DNA of 50,457 bases from Marinococcus halotolerans DSM 16375 (GTDB lineage Bacteria; Bacillota; Bacilli; Bacillales; Marinococcaceae). Position numbers and translations under genes: made by a program. Shown in pieces: positions 50,121 to 50,457 of this stretch. The notes below the pieces were generated by a model that worked only from the letters and a program-made list of their open reading frames with translations, did not search any database and was not told the DNA's origin. The DNA is taken from positions 1 to 50,457 of the forward strand of contig NZ_ATVM01000021.1 in the NCBI RefSeq assembly GCF_000420725.1. The letters run 5' to 3'. The first letter of the stretch is position 1, and each line of letters starts with the position of its first letter.

Positions 50121-50457
50121 TGAAGTGACCTAAATAAATGAGACAGATAAAAGCACCTCCCACGTCGTATTCGTAGTAAGATCGACAAATGGAGGTGTTT
50201 TTCTTATGGGAGAAAAGAAACGACGTTATCCAGCAGAAGTGAAACGGGAAGTCCTTCGGCTCAAGTGGGAGGAAGGGTGGAGCAACCGGGCCCTTATGGA
50301 TACCTTCGGCATCAAGAATGTGTCCCAAATCAAGCAATGGGCCAAGTGGGTCCAGAACGGCGAGGAGCATCGCCTCGACCAGCCCATTGGCCGTCCGAAT
50401 ATCTACGGAGCTAGCCCGCAGGACAGTGAAACCGACCGGCTGCGGAAGCTGGTGCAG
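50121..50457 (+). mobile_element. IS3-family insertion sequence B, 5' part, running off the window
   Basis: TGAAGTGACCTAAATAAATG (from 50121) reads inward on the plus strand and matches the end of element A in about 20 of 25 bases. A leader and orfA on the plus strand follow. The element continues past the window edge. Confidence 0.75.
50206..50457 (+). CDS. IS3-family transposase OrfA, partial
   Basis: 84 residues of an OrfA-type protein are visible: an opening MGEKKRRYPAEVKREVLRLK and a helix-turn-helix with SNRALMDTFGIKNVSQIKQW. GGAGG lies 9 bases before ATG 50206. The protein runs off the right edge. It is related to the OrfA of element A but clearly divergent from it, so the two elements are different IS3 members. 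Confidence 0.85.
   Translation, partial: MGEKKRRYPAEVKREVLRLKWEEGWSNRALMDTFGIKNVSQIKQWAKWVQNGEEHRLDQPIGRPNIYGASPQDSETDRLRKLVQ

Noticed and set aside
1-50457. tRNA or rRNA genes
   Set aside because: No cloverleaf with a GTTCRANNC-type T-arm or rRNA segment was recognised by eye; a tRNA scan would settle it.

Overview
The window looks like chromosome of a Gram-positive Bacillaceae species, probably a halophilic or alkaliphilic one. This is an inference. It rests on consensus AGGAGG-type ribosome binding sites, sigma-A-like promoters, 7-1-7 Fur boxes, and Bacillus subtilis-like gene sets: treP-treA-treR, cysH-sat-cysC-ylnDEF, mreBH, lplJ, ytvA, cshA, yfmR and an fbpB-family gene. Several proteins are acidic and a cation/proton antiporter is present. 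No rRNA, tRNA or CRISPR array was seen.

Layout. 1-2.4 kb: a cold-shock gene with a long leader (a second, nearly identical leader for another csp gene lies at the left edge), a LOV-STAS blue-light receptor, an Ohr peroxidase and a small unknown. 2.6-9.3 kb: RNA helicase CshA, ABC-F factor YfmR, an HxlR regulator coupled to a half-length dehydroquinate-synthase-II-like protein, and a cation/proton antiporter. 9.3-14.3 kb: two oxidoreductases, a cupin, a Fur-controlled two-gene operon of unknown role, and a lipid kinase. 14.4-18.4 kb: a siderophore ABC importer split into two convergent Fur-box units. 18.5-25.3 kb: mixed metabolic and membrane genes, ending in a RecB/AddB-like nuclease that seems to start at CTG and to carry an iron-sulfur cysteine set. 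25.4-29.4 kb: the trehalose operon with a TreR operator inside its promoter and a cre site.

30.4-33.0 kb is accessory DNA. An epimerase gene lies between two elements with the same IS1182-like ends, and the unit is bracketed by a duplicated terminator. 33.0-35.2 kb: mreBH and lplJ. 35.4-40.7 kb: sulfate assimilation and siroheme genes (cysH, sat, cysC, a SUMT-HemD fusion, sirB, sirC) without the sulfate permease gene. 40.8-48.9 kb: aldo/keto reductase, TspO-like protein, a possible attenuator leader, a siderophore-type N-hydroxylase, RNase H, LLM oxidoreductase, DJ-1 protein, MsrA/MsrB, a ferritin-like protein, a small FbpB-family gene and a membrane-anchored coiled-coil protein. 48.9 kb to the end: two IS3-family elements, the second apparently inserted into the 5' end of the first.

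The recurring themes are iron (three Fur-box sites, siderophore uptake, N-hydroxylase, FbpB, ferritin-like protein) and oxidative or general stress (Ohr, MsrA/B, DJ-1, LOV-STAS). The least conventional features are the DHQS-II half-protein operon, the unknown Fur-controlled pair, the CTG-start nuclease and the IS-bracketed epimerase.
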